A stretch of 64,000 nucleotides of DNA from JAVJRN01 sp040218415. GTDB lineage: Bacteria > Bacteroidota > Bacteroidia > Cytophagales > Cyclobacteriaceae. The stretch spans positions 1-64,000 of the forward strand of contig JAVJRN010000072.1 of the NCBI GenBank assembly GCA_040218415.1. Direction: 5' to 3'. The notes beneath the pieces were generated by a model that had not been told where the DNA came from, searched no databases, and was given only the letters and a program-made list of their open reading frames with translations. This document shows positions 62,522-64,000 of the stretch, in pieces; the stretch's first letter is position 1, and every line of letters begins with the position of its first letter. Position numbers and translations under genes: made by a program.

Positions 62522-64000
62522 TTACACAGATTCCTCCTCCTTCTCACTCACATCCTTCGCGTTATCCTTCGGATTTCTATCTATCAGTTTGTTGATAGGA
62601 TCGATACCCGCTTTGGTTGGCTTAGCGCCTACAGTCAAAATGAAGTCATTTTCAGCTTGACTTATCTTATGCTTTTGTAAGTAGATCAGACTGTCTTTGC
62701 CATCGCTTCCCTCCGTGAATACACCAATATCTATCCAGTCTTTCAGGATTTGCTCTTCCTCATTACCCAAGCTGTCTGCTTGATATTTGATCGTGTTTAC
62801 AGAGAGATTCACCACGTATTCATTGTCTGAAACCTTCTCGTATTCCGCTTCAGTGGTTTTGTTTTCAAACAAAGTAATTGTCTCAAACATATCTGTGATG
62901 ATATACTGCAAGCTATCAGGAGTCACTTCACGGTAGTATTTGATCAAATCCTTAGAAGTAGGATAGGGTGCATCTTTGAAGGCAAACTCCTGATTGAAGC
63001 GAGCTAGCGCAGCATTCACACTATCCTCTCCTATATAGTCTTGGAGTGCATACATTACGATCGCACCTTTTCGGTAGTGGATATATCCTTGGCTCTCTAC
63101 TTGGTAGAGCGGCTGCTCTTTCTTCTGCTCAAAGGTTCTTCCTGTTAGATAGGTGTTCAGTTCAAATTTTAAGAATTCCTTGATGATTTCTGCAGGAAAT
63201 TTCTGCTTCATCACCATAAGCGCAGAGTATTGCGAAAGCGTCTCTGAGAGCATCGCATTTCCTTTCACTCCAGCTTCGGTAACCTGATGTCCCCACCACT
63301 GGTGCGCCACTTCGTGAGCAGTCACATAGAAGGGTAGGTCTACATTGTTCGTCTTGATGTTTTGGATAAATCCAATACCTTCAGAGAACGGAACCGTGTT
63401 AGCATATGACTGAGCAAAAGACTGATACCTCGGAAATTCCATAATCCTCAGTTGTGTAAACTGATAAGGGCTGAAGTTCTCAGAGTAGTAAGACAAGGCT
63501 TCTTTCATCCCTGCCATCATGCGATCTAGGTTGTACTGATGACCCTTGTGATAGTAGATTTCCAAAGAAACCTCGGGAAGAGAATCTACCAGCGGCTGCC
63601 AGGTGTCTTTCATTACTTCATACTCCGCAGAGACGATCGAGTAGAAATTGACCATCGGTGTGTTCATCTTGTAGTGATAGTACGTCCTGTCGTCTTCAGT
63701 CCATTTCTTCTGAAGATAGCCCGGCGCTATCGCGATTTGGTTCTCAGCTGTGCTGATGATCACTTCAAAGCTGATTTTATCAGCGTCATCTCCGAAGAGA
63801 CTATTGGCAACCCCTCTTGGGTCATCAGTCTCCATCATGCGCTCTTTCACCTCTAGGTCTTGCTCTTTCCTATCGTCATCACTTCCGAGCTCAAAGCCGT
63901 CATTATAGCCAAGACTCGGGAAGTATCCTGAGTTGTTAAAAAAAGTACCATTGTAAACCACATCATTGTTTGATCCACCTTCTTTAAACCCTTCTGTGGT
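62522..64000 (-). CDS. M1-family metallopeptidase, C-terminal part (5' end outside window)
   Basis: The frame is open to the window edge, so the N-terminus is missing; an internal GTG at 63961 should not be taken as the start. The zinc site HEVAHQWWGHQ with the downstream Glu in MLSETLSQYSAL identifies an M1 (gluzincin) aminopeptidase. YSENFSPYQFTQLRIMEFP and HYRKGAIVMYALQDYI fit the subgroup often fused to ABC-2-type membrane domains, where the peptidase is the C-terminal half of a protein of about 1200 residues. The lost part would carry those helices. The protein ends in an acidic tail (DVSEKEEESV). Confidence 0.85.
   Translation of the reverse strand, partial: TTEGFKEGGSNNDVVYNGTFFNNSGYFPSLGYNDGFELGSDDDRKEQDLEVKERMMETDDPRGVANSLFGDDADKISFEVIISTAENQIAIAPGYLQKKWTEDDRTYYHYKMNTPMVNFYSIVSAEYEVMKDTWQPLVDSLPEVSLEIYYHKGHQYNLDRMMAGMKEALSYYSENFSPYQFTQLRIMEFPRYQSFAQSYANTVPFSEGIGFIQNIKTNNVDLPFYVTAHEVAHQWWGHQVTEAGVKGNAMLSETLSQYSALMVMKQKFPAEIIKEFLKFELNTYLTGRTFEQKKEQPLYQVESQGYIHYRKGAIVMYALQDYIGEDSVNAALARFNQEFAFKDAPYPTSKDLIKYYREVTPDSLQYIITDMFETITLFENKTTEAEYEKVSDNEYVVNLSVNTIKYQADSLGNEEEQILKDWIDIGVFTEGSDGKDSLIYLQKHKISQAENDFILTVGAKPTKAGIDPINKLIDRNPKDNAKDVSEKEEESV

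Noticed and set aside
1..64000. CRISPR arrays, tRNA or rRNA genes, insertion sequences, prophage
   Set aside because: No regularly spaced repeats, cloverleaf-like segments, transposase motifs or phage structural genes were seen on either strand.

Overview
The window looks like a chromosomal segment of a low-GC Bacteroidota bacterium, most likely a marine-type member of the Cytophagales. The reasons are the mix of genes (a lipoprotein TamL next to TamB, an FloA/NfeD pair behind an archaeal-type prolyl-tRNA synthetase, an atpDC pair detached from the rest of the ATP synthase, a LytS/LytTR regulatory pair, DUF2490, LVIVD, CotH and DUF547 proteins), the -7 promoter element TAnnTTTG upstream of several genes, and the many short lipoprotein signals ending in FSC or VSC. 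I see no phage, transposase, integrase, CRISPR array, rRNA or tRNA. It reads as core genome with scattered accessory genes.

Layout. 1-8.6 kb: tail of an unknown gene, a 1-Cys peroxiredoxin, a B12-type radical SAM protein, a secreted prolyl oligopeptidase, a membrane histidine kinase, and atpD-atpC. 8.8-14.2 kb: a lipoprotein oligopeptidase and the proS-nfeD-floA operon on the minus strand. 14.3-25.2 kb is envelope biology: a Trp/Gly/Asn- and Ser/Arg-rich secreted protein, an OmpP1/FadL-like barrel, the tamB-tamL pair and a YtxH protein. 25.6-32.7 kb: a membrane-anchored glutamate-synthase-like flavoenzyme, a pair of small secreted proteins, fabF, and a three-gene envelope-stress-like operon (LiaF-like, LytS-like kinase, LytTR regulator).

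32.8-46.6 kb: a cytosolic orphan substrate-binding protein, a minimal MscS-like channel, a secreted glycoside hydrolase, a TspO-like membrane protein, a DUF1801 protein, an alpha/beta hydrolase, a short-chain dehydrogenase, a trehalose synthase-maltokinase fusion, a HAD phosphatase that has lost its zinc site, an LVIVD lipoprotein and an outer-membrane barrel. 46.8-56.2 kb: a CotH lipoprotein, a BvgS-like kinase, MscL, a twin-CDGSH protein, a stand-alone domain normally found at the N-terminus of RluA-type pseudouridine synthases, DUF2461, an FkbM methyltransferase, a TPR protein, and a histidine kinase whose membrane domain carries the copper/ethylene-binding residues of plant ethylene receptors. 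56.3-64 kb: a Cys-rich lipoprotein, a flavoprotein/polyferredoxin/VOC operon, DUF547, another lipoprotein, and the C-terminal part of an M1 peptidase cut by the window edge.

How they fit together: several blocks serve the cell envelope (TamB/TamL, FadL-like barrel, FloA/NfeD, LiaF-LytS-LytTR, MscL and the mini-MscS) and several are sensors without an adjacent response regulator (kinases at 5.6, 48.4 and 54.9 kb). The most unusual item is the ethylene-receptor-like kinase at 54916-56187, followed by the stand-alone RluA N-terminal domain at 51642-52400 and the flavin/Fe-S/exported VOC operon at 56939-60560. All family assignments rest on reading motifs by eye; no search was run.
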